From positions 1 to 7,629 of the forward strand of contig WLHY01000040.1 in assembly GCA_009702465.1 (NCBI GenBank): a stretch of 7,629 nt of DNA. The letters run 5' to 3'. The stretch comes from Actinomycetota bacterium. Its GTDB lineage: Bacteria; Actinomycetota; Actinomycetes; Nanopelagicales; Nanopelagicaceae. A model generated the notes under the pieces. It was not told where the DNA came from and searched no databases. It was given only the letters and a program-made list of their open reading frames with translations. A program made the translations under genes and the position numbers. Positions 7,170 to 7,629 of this stretch are shown here, one piece after another (the first letter of the stretch is position 1; each line of letters begins with the position of its first letter).

Positions 7170-7629
7170 TTATTGACGGAACTTGAGCAATGGTGGCTCA
7201 AAGTTTGGATCAATAAATAGGTTTGCATCATTCTTGATAGCAGCCTTGGCTGTTGTCATTGAAGGAAGCTTTCCAGATTTAGCAGATGCTGCAGCTAATC
7301 GAGCCACGGCAAGTACTTGCGAGGCTGTGTAGTTACAGTGGCCAACACCATTTGGCGTCTTGGCTGGAGTTACTGCGCCAGAAGCATCAAATGTTGAGTA
7401 GCTATCTGCTGGCTTGTTCCAGACATTTAGCAACATATTAGCCTTTGCAGTGCCAGCTGAGATTGCCGCTGCATACTGCTTGTTTAGATATGTTACTGCG
7501 CCACCTGGTGTGATGTGATCAGATGGGGCTGAAAGAGTAATTGTTGGAACCTCAATCTTGCCTTGCAATTGATACATGCTATTTAACTTAGCGACAGCTG
7601 CAGGGTTTGCAGTTACCTTTGGTGCTAAG
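7170..7629 (-). CDS. C-terminal part of a probable alpha/beta-hydrolase-fold protein (5' end outside window)
   Basis: The minus-strand frame is open from the right edge to the TAA at 7172..7170, giving 152 residues; the ATG at 7577 is internal, because the frame continues open for 17 codons above it. The visible part contains VPTITLSAPSDHITP (27-41), resembling the late beta-strand with the acid residue of alpha/beta hydrolases (Asp37), and NGVGHCNYTASQVLAVARL (93-111), resembling the GHC-type loop with the catalytic His (His97) and the following helix. The nucleophile Ser and any signal peptide would lie outside the window, so neither substrate nor location can be given. In mycobacteria, alr (alanine racemase) lies just upstream of tsaE; this gene occupies that place here. 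The open frame is certain; the fold assignment is inferred from two motifs. Confidence 0.65.
   Translation of the reverse strand, partial: LAPKVTANPAAVAKLNSMYQLQGKIEVPTITLSAPSDHITPGGAVTYLNKQYAAAISAGTAKANMLLNVWNKPADSYSTFDASGAVTPAKTPNGVGHCNYTASQVLAVARLAAASAKSGKLPSMTTAKAAIKNDANLFIDPNFEPPLLKFRQ

Overview
The window reads as chromosomal housekeeping DNA from an actinobacterium with an unusually AT-rich genome. The main evidence is a WhiB-family iron-sulfur regulator (a family confined to Actinobacteria and their phages), a CBS-less GuaB3, a His-tailed GroEL1 after groES under a CIRCE operator, and a tsaE-tsaB-rimI-tsaD-groES-groEL order like that around whiB3/groEL1 in mycobacteria. The AT-rich codon use and very tight packing would fit a streamlined freshwater lineage (acI / Nanopelagicales type); that placement is inference.

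Layout, left to right. Positions 1-200 hold the 5' part of a secreted-protein gene (minus strand) that runs off the left edge. Positions 283-1392 are guaB3 (minus), with its GTG start head-to-head with whiB3 (plus, 1444-1743). whiB3 overlaps the end of a ROK-family sugar kinase gene (minus, 1732-2502) tail-to-tail by 12 bp. The kinase gene lies 39 bp behind groEL (minus, 2542-4176), which follows groES (4179-4475) by 2 bp. The groES upstream region carries a strong SD, a one-mismatch CIRCE operator and a candidate promoter. Next comes the t6A cluster on the minus strand: tsaE (6642-7100), a tsaB-rimI fusion (5638-6645) and tsaD (4610-5638), joined by 4-bp and 1-bp overlaps. A clear hairpin terminator at 7126-7155 separates this cluster from the C-terminal part of a probable alpha/beta-hydrolase gene that enters from the right edge. 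No stretch over 300 bases lacks a gene, and no RNA genes, mobile elements or CRISPR arrays were seen.

Functionally, the window links tRNA t6A37 modification (TsaB, TsaD, TsaE) and ribosomal protein S18 N-acetylation (RimI) with the HrcA-controlled chaperonin, a redox-type WhiB regulator, a sugar kinase and a purine-enzyme paralogue. I found no convincing previously undescribed system. The items most worth a second look are small: a tandem duplication that duplicates the tsaE start codon, candidate leaderless starts, the missing catalytic cysteine of GuaB3, and the His-rich GroEL tail.
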